From assembly GCA_021300355.1 (NCBI GenBank), contig JAJTEF010000009.1, positions 1 through 64,000 of the forward strand: a stretch of 64,000 nt of DNA, given 5' to 3'. The stretch comes from Sphingomonadaceae bacterium (GTDB lineage Bacteria > Pseudomonadota > Alphaproteobacteria > Sphingomonadales > Sphingomonadaceae). The notes under the pieces were generated by a model. It had not been told where the DNA came from. It saw nothing but the letters and a program-made list of their open reading frames with translations, and did no database searches. Below are positions 54,856 to 64,000 of the stretch, piece by piece. Within the stretch, counting starts at the first letter, position 1, and every line of letters starts with the position of its first letter. The translations under genes and the position numbers were made by a program.

Positions 54856-57494
54856 CCCGCAATCTTTGCTTTAATGGCATCCAATGCCGCCTGCGCCAGC
54901 TCAGCACCAGCTGGACCGCCGCCTTGTGCCATGTCGGGACGTCCACCGCCACCTTGGGCGCCCATCGCCTCGGTCGCAGCGCGAACGAGGTCTGGAGCGG
55001 TCAACGTGGCGTGGAGCGCGGGTGAGACCGCGACAACGACGGTGTTGCTGTTCTCATTCGCCGCGATGATGGCGACGATGCCGCTGCCAATGGCTTTCAT
55101 CTGGTCATCGGCCAAACCGCGCAGGGCTTTTGGTTCAATACCATTGATGACTTGGCCCATGAATGTGACATCACCGATTGTTTCGGCTTCTGCCTTGGGA
55201 CCACTGCCACCGGACAATGCGAGCGCGGTTTTGGCTTCGGAGAGTTCTTTCTCCATCCGCTTGCGTTCGCTCATCAATGTTTCAATACGCACGCCGACTT
55301 CATCAGGCGCGGTTTTCAGCATTGCGGCGACATTCTTCAACTGTGTTTCGCGGCCAACAAGCCACAGGCGTGCGGCCTCTCCGGTCAATGCTTCGATACG
55401 GCGGATACCGCTTGCGACGGCGCCTTCGGACACGATCGTGAACAAGGCAATGTCACCCAATGCGTTGACATGCGTGCCACCGCACAGTTCGAGCGAATAA
55501 TGCGTGTCATCGGTCTTGCCCATCGTCAGCACGCGGACTTCCTCGCCATATTTCTCGCCAAACAAAGCAAGCGCACCCGCAGCGACCGCGTCATCGGGAG
55601 TCATCAAACGCGTGGTTACAGCCTGATTTCCACGGATTTGCGCGTTCACATCGGCTTCAATCATCGCAATTTCATCAGCCGTCACCGCCTGATTATGCGA
55701 AAAGTCGAACCGCAGACGATCCGGTGCAACAAGGCTGCCCTTTTGCGTCACATGGCTGCCCAGTCGTTCACGCAATGATGCGTGCAGCAAATGGGTTGCG
55801 CTATGGTTGGCGCGCAGCGAGTCACGGCGGATTGTATCGATTTTCAAGGTGACAAAGTCGCCGACCTTGATCTCGCCCGTTCCAATCGTCACCTGATGGG
55901 CATGCAAACGTCCAAGCGGCTTTGCGGTGTCAGTTACTTCACCGCGCATGTTGGTGCTTGAAATAACGCCAGCGTCGCCCATCTGGCCGCCGCTTTCGCC
56001 ATAAAATGGCGTTTGGTTGGTGATGACGGTCACGGTGTCATTTGCCACAGCAGACTGCACTTCAACGCCATCGTTGACGAGGGCAACGACTTGCCCCTCG
56101 CCTTCATTGGCTGCGTACCCGGTAAACTCGGTCGAACCAACGCGTTCGGCGATGTCGAACCAGACGTCGTCCGATGCCTTGGCGCCGGAACCCTTCCATG
56201 CGGCACGCGCCATGGCCTTTTGATTGTTCATCGCGGTTTCAAAACCGGCCTGATCAATGCCCAAGCCCTGCGCACGCAACGCATCTTCGGTTAGGTCATA
56301 TGGAAAGCCATATGTGTCATAAAGCTTGAACGCGGTATCGCCGGCAAGGATATCGCCGGGCTGCATACCCGTGGTCGCTTCATCAAGCAGCTTGATACCC
56401 TTGTCCAGCGTACGGCGGAACTGGGTTTCTTCCTGCTTCAACGTTGCTTCAATCATCGGTTGCGCGCGAAGCAATTCGGGATAGGCCGCGCCCATTTCAG
56501 CGGCGAGGCTGCCCACCAAACGGTGCATCAACGGCTCTTTTGCGCCAAGGATGTGCGCATGGCGCATGGCGCGGCGCATGATGCGGCGCAGAACATAGCC
56601 GCGACCTTCGTTCGACGGCATGACACCGTCGGCCAACAGGAAGCTGGTCGAGCGCAAATGGTCGGCAATCACGCGGTGGCTGGCCATTTGGTCGCCCTGC
56701 GCCTTGGTACCGGTCAGCTCTTCCGACGCATTGATCAGCGCCTTGAACGTGTCGGTGTCGTAATTGTCGTGCACGCCCTGCATGACCGCCGCGATGCGCT
56801 CAAGACCCATGCCGGTATCGATCGACGGCTTTGGCAACGGCACATCGGTGCCGTCATCCTGCCGCTCGAACTGCATGAACACGAGGTTCCAGATTTCGAC
56901 AAAACGGTCGCCATCTTCATCCGGGCTTCCGGGAGGGCCGCCAAAGATATGGTCGCCATGGTCATAGAAAATTTCGCTGCACGGACCGCATGGCCCCGTG
57001 TCGCCCATCGACCAGAAGTTATCGTTCGTCGCAATACGGATAATGCGTTCTTCAGGAAGGCCCGCAATCTTGCGCCACAGGTCGAACGCCTCGTCATCGG
57101 TATGGTAAACCGTCGTCGTTAGGCGCGATGGATCAAGACCCCATTCCTTGGTCAGCAATGTCCACGCATGGGTAATCGCCTGTTCTTTAAAGTAATCGCC
57201 GAACGAGAAGTTGCCGAGCATTTCAAAGAATGTGTGGTGGCGCGCCGTGTAGCCGACATTGTCCAAATCATTATGCTTGCCGCCCGCACGCACGCATTTC
57301 TGGCTTGAAGCTGCACGCGGCGTTTCGCGGCTTTCAAGGCCCGTAAATACGTTTTTAAACGGTACCATGCCGGCATTGACGAACATCAATGTCGGGTCAT
57401 TGTAAGGCACGAGTGGCGCGGACGAGACTATGTCGTGCTGAGCAGCACCGAAATAATCAAGGAACCCGCGGCGAATATCATTGGTCGATGTCAT
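54852..57494 (-). CDS. alaS: Alanyl-tRNA synthetase
   Basis: '[40 protein letters not shown]', '[14 protein letters not shown]'. Confidence 0.97.
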   Translation of the reverse strand: MTSTNDIRRGFLDYFGAAQHDIVSSAPLVPYNDPTLMFVNAGMVPFKNVFTGLESRETPRAASSQKCVRAGGKHNDLDNVGYTARHHTFFEMLGNFSFGDYFKEQAITHAWTLLTKEWGLDPSRLTTTVYHTDDEAFDLWRKIAGLPEERIIRIATNDNFWSMGDTGPCGPCSEIFYDHGDHIFGGPPGSPDEDGDRFVEIWNLVFMQFERQDDGTDVPLPKPSIDTGMGLERIAAVMQGVHDNYDTDTFKALINASEELTGTKAQGDQMASHRVIADHLRSTSFLLADGVMPSNEGRGYVLRRIMRRAMRHAHILGAKEPLMHRLVGSLAAEMGAAYPELLRAQPMIEATLKQEETQFRRTLDKGIKLLDEATTGMQPGDILAGDTAFKLYDTYGFPYDLTEDALRAQGLGIDQAGFETAMNNQKAMARAAWKGSGAKASDDVWFDIAERVGSTEFTGYAANEGEGQVVALVNDGVEVQSAVANDTVTVITNQTPFYGESGGQMGDAGVISSTNMRGEVTDTAKPLGRLHAHQVTIGTGEIKVGDFVTLKIDTIRRDSLRANHSATHLLHASLRERLGSHVTQKGSLVAPDRLRFDFSHNQAVTADEIAMIEADVNAQIRGNQAVTTRLMTPDDAVAAGALALFGEKYGEEVRVLTMGKTDDTHYSLELCGGTHVNALGDIALFTIVSEGAVASGIRRIEALTGEAARLWLVGRETQLKNVAAMLKTAPDEVGVRIETLMSERKRMEKELSEAKTALALSGGSGPKAEAETIGDVTFMGQVINGIEPKALRGLADDQMKAIGSGIVAIIAANENSNTVVVAVSPALHATLTAPDLVRAATEAMGAQGGGGRPDMAQGGGPAGAELAQAALDAIKAKIAG

Positions 57495-57557
57495 AACGAA
57501 AGCGACTTAGGGAACGACTCGCCGCCCTGCAAGCCGGATATGCACTTTGCCGCTCCA

Positions 57558-58184
57558 TCAGGCATAAGCGTAGGGTCCGCCCTTTTCGAGCGCGCGCTGA
57601 AATGCGGGCCGTGCGTGGATTGATTCCACAAATTTGGTGAGATTCGGGCGGTTGACGGCACGGCCCATTTTAACGGCGGCCTCCGCTGGAAAGCTCAACA
57701 TGATATCGGCGCCGCTCATCGTATCACCCACAAACCATCCGCTGGCGTTCAAGCCATCCTCCATGAACTGGAAATGGCTTTCCAATTGTTCGTTAATGCG
57801 CGGGTGCAGCGGCGCGGCGGCTTCGCCCAAACGGGCCGTGTACAGGTTGAGCAAAATCGGCGTCATCGCCGAACCTTCGGCAAAATGCAGCCACTCAAGG
57901 TAACGGATATGTTGATCTGTCCCACGTGGTGGCACCAGATGTGCGCCGTTATGACGTTCACACAGATATTCGACGATGGCCCCTGATTCAAAAACGACAT
58001 TGCCGGCGTCTTCTATCATCGGTGACTTACCCAAAGGATGTAATTTCAACAGCGCCTCGGGCGCAAGATTGGTCACGGCATCGCGTTGGTGGTGCACAAT
58101 TTCATACGGCACGTTCAATTCTTCGAGGAGCCACAAAATACGTTGCGACCGCGAATTGTTCAAATGGTGCACTGTGATGGTCAT
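57558..58184 (-). CDS. Glutathione S-transferase family protein
   Basis: 'HHLNNSRSQRILWLLEELNVPYEIV', 'VFESGAIVEYL'. Confidence 0.92.
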   Translation of the reverse strand: MTITVHHLNNSRSQRILWLLEELNVPYEIVHHQRDAVTNLAPEALLKLHPLGKSPMIEDAGNVVFESGAIVEYLCERHNGAHLVPPRGTDQHIRYLEWLHFAEGSAMTPILLNLYTARLGEAAAPLHPRINEQLESHFQFMEDGLNASGWFVGDTMSGADIMLSFPAEAAVKMGRAVNRPNLTKFVESIHARPAFQRALEKGGPYAYA

Positions 58185-58186
58185 GG

Positions 58187-59005
58187 TTATTCTCCTGAAT
58201 GATTTTGATAGATACGCGCGGCGATTTCCCGAACCAGCTTGGCCCCGACGATTGCCGTAACATCGTTGACGTCGCGGTCGGGATTAAGTTCCACGACATC
58301 CGCGCCGACAATTGCTGCATTCTGTCGGGCAAGTATCGAAAGGACTTCGCGCACCGTCAAGCCACCCGGCTCCGGATGTGCCACACCCGGCGCCTCCGAC
58401 GGATCAAGGCCATCGAGATCAAAGCTGATGTAGAGCGGCCCTTCAAGAACGGGAACATGCTCCGGCGAGAAGTTCAGCATCGGGAGTATTTCAACGCCAT
58501 AACGCTCCGCCTGTTCGCGGCAATGCCGGTTCAGCGTCCGAATACCGACTTGAACAATGCGCTTGGCATGGCCGGCTTCCAATATGCGGGCAAATGGCGA
58601 TGCATGGCTGCGCGGATTGCCTTCAAAATTGGCATAAATGTCGGGGTGCGCATCGAAATGCAAAATGTTGAGCGGACCATGACGCGCCGCCAGAGTCGCA
58701 ACCACCGGATATGTTACCGAATGATCGCCACCCATCAGCAGAGGAACCGCTCCCGCGTCCATCGCGTCAGCCACCGCCTTTACGATAAGCGCGTCATCAG
58801 CCGCGGCATCCACGTCCAAAAGCGGCACATCGCCGCGATCGATCAGCGCGATGTCGGTTCCTATTTCAAGGCCGCACTCGGTCAATAGGTTACCGCGATC
58901 GCTAAATATCGCATGGCGAATTGCCGCCGGTGCAGCCGCTGCGCCACGTTCGAAAGAACTGTTTTGATCTGTGGGCAAGCCAATCAGGTGAATCTGCAAA
59001 GTCAT
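58187..59005 (-). CDS. Agmatinase/arginase (ureohydrolase) family protein
   Basis: 'LMGGDHSVTYP', 'HFDAHPDIY', 'SFDLDGLDPSEAPG' metal ligand motifs. Confidence 0.92.
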   Translation of the reverse strand: MTLQIHLIGLPTDQNSSFERGAAAAPAAIRHAIFSDRGNLLTECGLEIGTDIALIDRGDVPLLDVDAAADDALIVKAVADAMDAGAVPLLMGGDHSVTYPVVATLAARHGPLNILHFDAHPDIYANFEGNPRSHASPFARILEAGHAKRIVQVGIRTLNRHCREQAERYGVEILPMLNFSPEHVPVLEGPLYISFDLDGLDPSEAPGVAHPEPGGLTVREVLSILARQNAAIVGADVVELNPDRDVNDVTAIVGAKLVREIAARIYQNHSGE

Positions 59006-59167
59006 TGATGCAGTTGTGCCGTAGTCACCCTGCCTGTCAAGAAGTCAGCGGCGCGCGCGACACTTCATATATCTGTGCACGGCAAAACAAAGTGACCCGC
59101 CCCGGGGTGGACCAGGACGGGTCGAAAGCAGCGGCCTCAGGCAAGGCCGCGCTTGTTCCTATATTTT

Positions 59168-60247
59168 TTAAACGTCGTCTTCCACGTCAGGCCCTGTCAT
59201 AAGGACTTCAGCGACTTCTTCGGTCTTACCGCGGATGGCGGCTTCCAACCGTGCCGCAACTTCAGGATTTTCCGTGAGATAGCTTTTTGAATTCTCACGA
59301 CCCTGCCCAATACGGATCGAGTCATAGCTGAACCAGCTACCGGACTTTTCGACAATTCCAGCCTTCAGGCCCAGATCCAAAAGCTCCCCGGTCTTGGAAA
59401 TACCTTCGCCATACATGATGTCGAATTCGACCTGCTTGAAAGGTGGAGCCACCTTGTTTTTCACAACCTTCACGCGGGTCGTGTTGCCCACAATATCTTC
59501 GCCAGACTTAATCTGACCCGTGCGACGAATATCCAAACGGACCGACGCATAGAATTTCAACGCATTACCGCCCGTGGTCGTTTCGGGCGAACCGTACATC
59601 ACACCGATTTTCATACGGATCTGGTTGATGAAAATCACCATGCAGTTCGACCGGCTGATTGAACCTGTAATTTTGCGAAGCGCCTGGCTCATCAAACGGG
59701 CTTGCAAACCGACATGGCTGTCGCCCATTTCACCTTCGATTTCGGCGCGCGGCACAAGTGCAGCAACCGAGTCGATAACCAAAATGTCGACTGCGTTAGA
59801 ACGCACCAGCGTATCTGCAATCTCAAGTGCTTGCTCACCCGTGTCGGGCTGCGACACGATGAGGTTATCAATATCGACACCCAATTTCTTCGCATAGCCC
59901 GGATCCAGCGCATGCTCTGCATCGATAAATGCCGCCGTACCGCCTGCCTTCTGCGCCTCTGCAATTGCATGCAGAGTCAGCGTGGTCTTACCCGAGCTTT
60001 CTGGTCCATAAATTTCAATGACCCGTCCCTTAGGTAGGCCGCCAATGCCAAGCGCAATATCCAGGCCAAGCGAGCCTGTAGACACTGCATCAATAGCAAT
60101 AGCCTCACGACTACCCAGCTTCATCGCCGAGCCTTTACCGAAGGCGCGATCAATCTGCGCGAGCGCCGCTTCCAACGCCTTTTCACGTTCCGAACTTTTC
60201 ATACCGTTTGCCTGATTCCCATCGACCATTTTAAGACTTGCTGCCAT
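59168..60247 (-). CDS. recA: Recombinase RecA
   Basis: '[39 protein letters not shown]'. Confidence 0.98.
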   Translation of the reverse strand: MAASLKMVDGNQANGMKSSEREKALEAALAQIDRAFGKGSAMKLGSREAIAIDAVSTGSLGLDIALGIGGLPKGRVIEIYGPESSGKTTLTLHAIAEAQKAGGTAAFIDAEHALDPGYAKKLGVDIDNLIVSQPDTGEQALEIADTLVRSNAVDILVIDSVAALVPRAEIEGEMGDSHVGLQARLMSQALRKITGSISRSNCMVIFINQIRMKIGVMYGSPETTTGGNALKFYASVRLDIRRTGQIKSGEDIVGNTTRVKVVKNKVAPPFKQVEFDIMYGEGISKTGELLDLGLKAGIVEKSGSWFSYDSIRIGQGRENSKSYLTENPEVAARLEAAIRGKTEEVAEVLMTGPDVEDDV

Positions 60248-60324
60248 TTTTCCACTCCTTTAGCGTCATGCCTGTTCCGGAACATCATCCGGAATAACCA
60301 TTATGTACACCTTCTGTTCCAAAA

Positions 60325-60339
60325 GAACAAGAGCGGAAC
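60325..60339 (-). promoter_or_regulatory. Alphaproteobacterial LexA/SOS box upstream of recA
   Basis: GTTC-CGCTCTT-GTTC on the minus strand, 78 bp upstream of the recA start. Confidence 0.8.
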
Positions 60340-60373
60340 AAAATTATTTATGCGTTTATTTTCAATACCTAAA

Positions 60374-60699
60374 CTAATTAGCCTTCACGAGAGCATCGTG
60401 GACCGCTTCCGCAATTTGCTGAACTGAAAATGGCTTAGCAAGGAACGACACATTGTCGAGGCTGATCGTCTCGCGCAACTGCTCCTCTGCGTAACCGGAC
60501 ATGAACAACAGGCGGATGTCGCCATATGTCTCGCGCAAATTGCGTGCCATTGTCGGGCCATCCATATTGGGCATGACGACGTCCGAGACGATGAGGTTGC
60601 GAGCGCCAATACCGCCAGCTGACGCACATCCAGCTTGGCGGACTGGTCCATGTCCCCGCCAAATATCTGGAATTGGGTCGGCGGGGATATCTTGTTCAA
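60374..60699 (-). pseudogene. cckA: Remnant of CckA-type hybrid histidine kinase: possible N-terminal stub fused out of frame to the receiver C-terminus
   Basis: 'NLIVSDVVMPNMDGPTMARNLRETYGDIRLLFMSGYAEEQLRETISLDNVSFLAKPFSVQQIAEAVHDALVKAN' is a CckA-like receiver end; kinase domains absent; upstream 'MNKISPPTQFQIFGGDMDQSAKLDVRQLAVLALA' in another frame. Confidence 0.72.
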
Positions 60700-60708
60700 A
60701 GCGGCTCC

Positions 60709-60948
60709 TTACCAGATGCGAACGCGGTCCTCAGGCTTGAGGTACAATTGCCCGTCTGCTTTTGGCTGGAACGCATCGTACCATTTGTCAAGATTGCGCA
60801 CGACCCACGCGCGTTGTTCCGACGGGCTGTGCGGGTCGGTTATCAAGCGCTGACGCAAATTTGCCTCACGATAATTGCTGCGCCCTAGCTGCGCCCAGCC
60901 AAGGAAAAAGCGCTGATCGCCGGTCATTCCGTCAATCACCAACCCAGT
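60709..60948 (-). pseudogene. C-terminal remnant of an M13-family (neprilysin/PepO-like) metallopeptidase
   Basis: 'VIDGMTGDQRFFLGWAQLGRSNYREANLRQRLITDPHSPSEQRAWVVRNLDKWYDAFQPKADGQLYLKPEDRVRIW*'; no catalytic HExxH; stop just upstream. Confidence 0.78.
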
Positions 60949-61021
60949 TGCGGACCGTCTTTAGCGGGCTCTTGCGTGGCAGCTGTGCGCGAAAGCTGGT
61001 GTGGCAAAAGGCTAAAAAAGC

Positions 61022-61588
61022 TTATCCACGAGACGCAATTGACTTCGACCGGCGTCGCCACTTGGCGCTTATCCGCCAGCGCCAAAACCATGCCGAGAGC
61101 ACATAACCGATCAGCGCTGCTGCGATGGATATGATCGCAAGCCCTGCGACGCCTTGGACAAGCGCCAAAGGTGCTTCGTTCCAGACATAATCACCCCACG
61201 CGGAAAGCGGCGCCGATGTCTCGATAAGTTGATAAAAATGGCCGGAGCCATTGTTCAACCGCAGCACCGATTCACCGACATACACCGACCCAAGCAAAAT
61301 GAATGGCGTTGTGGCCGGCATGCTCAGGAACGTCATCGCCGCGCCGATGGGGATATTTGCCCGAAATGGCAGCGCCAGCAGCGCGACACCAGCGATCTGG
61401 ACACCCGGTATCAAAAGGAAAATCCCGACCAACAGGCCAAGAGCTACACCCCGGGGGACGGAGCGCCGTGTAAAGCGCCAGAGGGCGGGATGAAACACGC
61501 GCTGCGCAAACGGCCGCAGAAAGCGGCTGCGTTCAAAGCTGTCGCGCGTGGGGGCTTGCCTGTGCAACCAGGTATCAAACTTACTCAT
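61022..61588 (-). CDS. DUF2062 domain-containing membrane protein
   Basis: '[56 protein letters not shown]'. Confidence 0.88.
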   Translation of the reverse strand: MSKFDTWLHRQAPTRDSFERSRFLRPFAQRVFHPALWRFTRRSVPRGVALGLLVGIFLLIPGVQIAGVALLALPFRANIPIGAAMTFLSMPATTPFILLGSVYVGESVLRLNNGSGHFYQLIETSAPLSAWGDYVWNEAPLALVQGVAGLAIISIAAALIGYVLSAWFWRWRISAKWRRRSKSIASRG

Positions 61589-62067
61589 CCACGGTCGCGC
61601 ATAATGCGTCCTTGCTCACGCTTCCAATCCCGTTCTTTCTCGGTAGCACGCTTATCAGGTGCTTTTTTGCCCTTTGCCAACGCCAATTCCACTTTCGCCC
61701 TGCCGCGTCCATTGAAATAAATCGACAGAGGCACAAGCGTCATGCCCTGCCGCATCACCGCGCCATGCAGCTTGTTTATTTCGCGCTCGTTCAACAGCAA
61801 TTTTCTGGGCCGCTTTGGTTCGTGGTTAAACCGGTTTCCATGGCTGAATTCGGGGATATTTGCGTTAATTAACCAAATCTGATCATCGCGAACTTCTGCA
61901 TAGCTTTCGGCGATGGACCCTTCACCAAAACGCAAAGATTTTACTTCCGTACCGGTCAGGACAATTCCGGCCTCATATTTGTCATCGATATGAAAATCAT
62001 AACGGGCGCGCCGGTTTTCGGCGACCGTTTTGACTTTGTTGAATGCTTCGGGCTTTGGACGCGTCAT
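61585..62067 (-). CDS. smpB: SsrA-binding protein SmpB
   Basis: '[59 protein letters not shown]'. Confidence 0.96.
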   Translation of the reverse strand: MTRPKPEAFNKVKTVAENRRARYDFHIDDKYEAGIVLTGTEVKSLRFGEGSIAESYAEVRDDQIWLINANIPEFSHGNRFNHEPKRPRKLLLNEREINKLHGAVMRQGMTLVPLSIYFNGRGRAKVELALAKGKKAPDKRATEKERDWKREQGRIMRDRG

Positions 62068-62839
62068 TAAATAAGCCCTGCATTCTCCAAGGCGGCATCA
62101 ACCTGACGACGGCTCGCCTCGCTTGGCGGGGTCATTGGCAAACGCAACTCGGTTGGGAAACCGTCGATGACGCGTGACAACGCATATTTAACTGGACCCG
62201 GCGATGCGTCAGAAAACAACGCTAAATGAAGTGGATACAGCTTATCATTCAGTTGACGTGCCAAGTTATAGTCACCCGATGCACATGCTGCCTGAAATTC
62301 TGCACATAATTTCGGCGCAACATTCGCAGTAACCGAAATGCACCCGCGCCCGCCAGCCGCATTGAACGCAAGCGACTGTTCGTCGACGCCCGAAAGCAAG
62401 CAGAAATCAGGTCCGCAAGCCAACCGATGGTCCGTGACGCGTGGCATGTCACCGCTTGCGTCCTTGATACCGATCACCGTCGGCAACTGCGCAAGGCGCG
62501 CAACCGTTTCTGGCTTAATGTCAGTCACGGTACGACAACCAGTCCGGCAGCCGCACCGCTTTTCTTTGAAAAGTTAAGATGGAGAATGGCGTTATTGGTG
62601 TCATTCGACCCACAGCCGGCAATAACGGGTACGCGCCCGGCGGCTTGCTCAATACACACTTCGATCACGCGATGATGCTCTGCGTTTGACAGCGTTGACG
62701 CCTCACCGGTCGTCCCGGCGGGCACCAGCGCGCTTGATCCTTGGTCGATTTGCCAATCGATCAACGCACGAAAATGCTTTTCGCTAAACGCTCCGTCGCA
62801 AAAAGGAGTCACTAGAGCCGGTATCGATCCCGAAAACAT
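62067..62839 (-). pseudogene. dapA: 4-hydroxy-tetrahydrodipicolinate synthase, disrupted by an internal out-of-frame deletion
   Basis: N-terminal part (62525-62839) stops at 'GLVVVP*'; C-terminal part (62067-62528) resumes at 'TDIKPETVARLAQLP'; the segment with the two catalytic Tyr is missing. Confidence 0.88.
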
Positions 62840-62926
62840 AGCATTACACTTTCAATCTGCGCCATATAGGCCGCTAAGGGCTATATAGTCGTTCGTTCAG
62901 CACCTGATAAGGATGGGGCACATAAT

Positions 62927-64000
62927 ATGTCCAGCATGGTAAAGCATCTCATTTCGGCATCTATGCTGATAATTCCGTTTTCGACCGCTGTGGCGGCCCA
63001 ACAAAGTGATGGCATAACGTGGCAGCGCGGTACGGGGGAAGCCCCTGCTGCTGCGCCCACTGCGCAAATGCCTCAGGCCCCGGCGGTGCAATATGACCCA
63101 AGCGAGGGCCAAGTCCCTGCCGCGTTGCAGCGCTGGAAAATGCTTAGCGCATCAGGCAATTTCAGCTTTGGCGAATATGCGTCATTTTTGATGCGCTATC
63201 CCGATTGGCCAAATAGCGATGAGATGCGCAAGAACGCAGAACAGGCGATCAATCCGCTGTCATTGTCGCCCAGTCAGGTTGTGGCCTTTTTTGACCGCTT
63301 ACCCCCCCTCACCAACGCGGGGCGCGCAAGGTTCGCAATTGCACTCGACGCATCGGGCGATAAATCGCGTGCGGAAGCACAAGCGCGCGCGGCATGGCGC
63401 GGCGGTGCCCTTAATGATGACGACGAAGCACGTATGTTCCGCATCGCCGGCAAGTATTTTACGTCCGCTGACCATGACGCCCGCGTTGACCGCTTGCTAT
63501 GGTCGGGCTCAACCCGTGGCGCAGAACGCTGGATAGCCTACACATCTCCGCAACGTCGCCCCGCCTTTATTGCCGCGCTTGCCACGCGCCTGAAGGCCGC
63601 TGATGCCAGTCAAAAGGTTCTGGACGCTGGATCATTGGCCAATAGTGAAGCAAGCTTAATCGCGGCCAGAGCAGACTTTATGCGGTCCTCCGGCAACAGC
63701 ATCGGTGCGCGCGAATTGCTGGCGAACCGCGCCAATCTTGCTGCGCCGGCACCTGTTCTGAAGGACTGGTATCAATTGCTGCTGACGCATGCGCAGGCAG
63801 CCGCGAAGGACGGCCAATATGACGTCGCGTACCGCATAGCGTCACGCGTTGACGACGCAACGCCGCGCGGACTTTTCATGATCGATCAAGATATCACCAC
63901 ACGCGATCGCTATACCAGCCTGACATGGCTTGCTGGCATGACGGCGATGGAAAGGCTTGGCCGCCCTGGTGATGCCGTTGCGATGTTCGAACGTTATGCG
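62927..64000 (+). CDS. Soluble lytic murein transglycosylase, N-terminal part (runs off window)
   Basis: Signal peptide 'MSSMVKHLISASMLIIPFSTAVAA' then alpha-helical superhelix region; open to the window end (not in the supplied ORF list); dapA-divergent position. Confidence 0.72.
   Translation, partial: MSSMVKHLISASMLIIPFSTAVAAQQSDGITWQRGTGEAPAAAPTAQMPQAPAVQYDPSEGQVPAALQRWKMLSASGNFSFGEYASFLMRYPDWPNSDEMRKNAEQAINPLSLSPSQVVAFFDRLPPLTNAGRARFAIALDASGDKSRAEAQARAAWRGGALNDDDEARMFRIAGKYFTSADHDARVDRLLWSGSTRGAERWIAYTSPQRRPAFIAALATRLKAADASQKVLDAGSLANSEASLIAARADFMRSSGNSIGARELLANRANLAAPAPVLKDWYQLLLTHAQAAAKDGQYDVAYRIASRVDDATPRGLFMIDQDITTRDRYTSLTWLAGMTAMERLGRPGDAVAMFERYA

Overview
This 64 kb window is a dense chromosomal region, almost certainly from an alphaproteobacterium. 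Protein flavour and gene order suggest Sphingomonadales (inference only). About 60 genes are mostly housekeeping: cysK, chpT, rluD, rpoH, mtgA, a TonB receptor, clpX/clpP/tig with tRNA-Leu(TAG), gatCAB, ruvX, pyrB plus a dihydroorotase-like gene, hisI, purF, phr, korAB, rppH, guaB, pckA, chvI-chvG-hprK-rapZ-EIIA(Man)-HPr, rmuC, pssA/psd, icd, a CPA2 antiporter, alaS, recA, smpB, dapA and a 3'-truncated lytic transglycosylase. I saw no CRISPR array, prophage, transposase or defence island, and I do not claim a wholly new multi-gene system. The best second-look signals are: (1) a ~207-bp MITE-like foldback element between convergent genes that supplies both stop codons; (2) a decayed recA-dapA stretch where dapA, cckA and an M13 peptidase all appear as internally deleted remnants, although CckA and DapA are normally essential; (3) a dihydroorotase paralogue next to pyrB lacking the metal-binding HxH; (4) a PHO-box-like repeat upstream of the TonB receptor; (5) a good RpoH-type promoter match upstream of clpP and a perfect GTTC-N7-GTTC SOS box upstream of recA; (6) variable-core nested hairpin repeats; (7) truncated or altered C-termini in an L,D-transpeptidase and a CoA-ester lyase.
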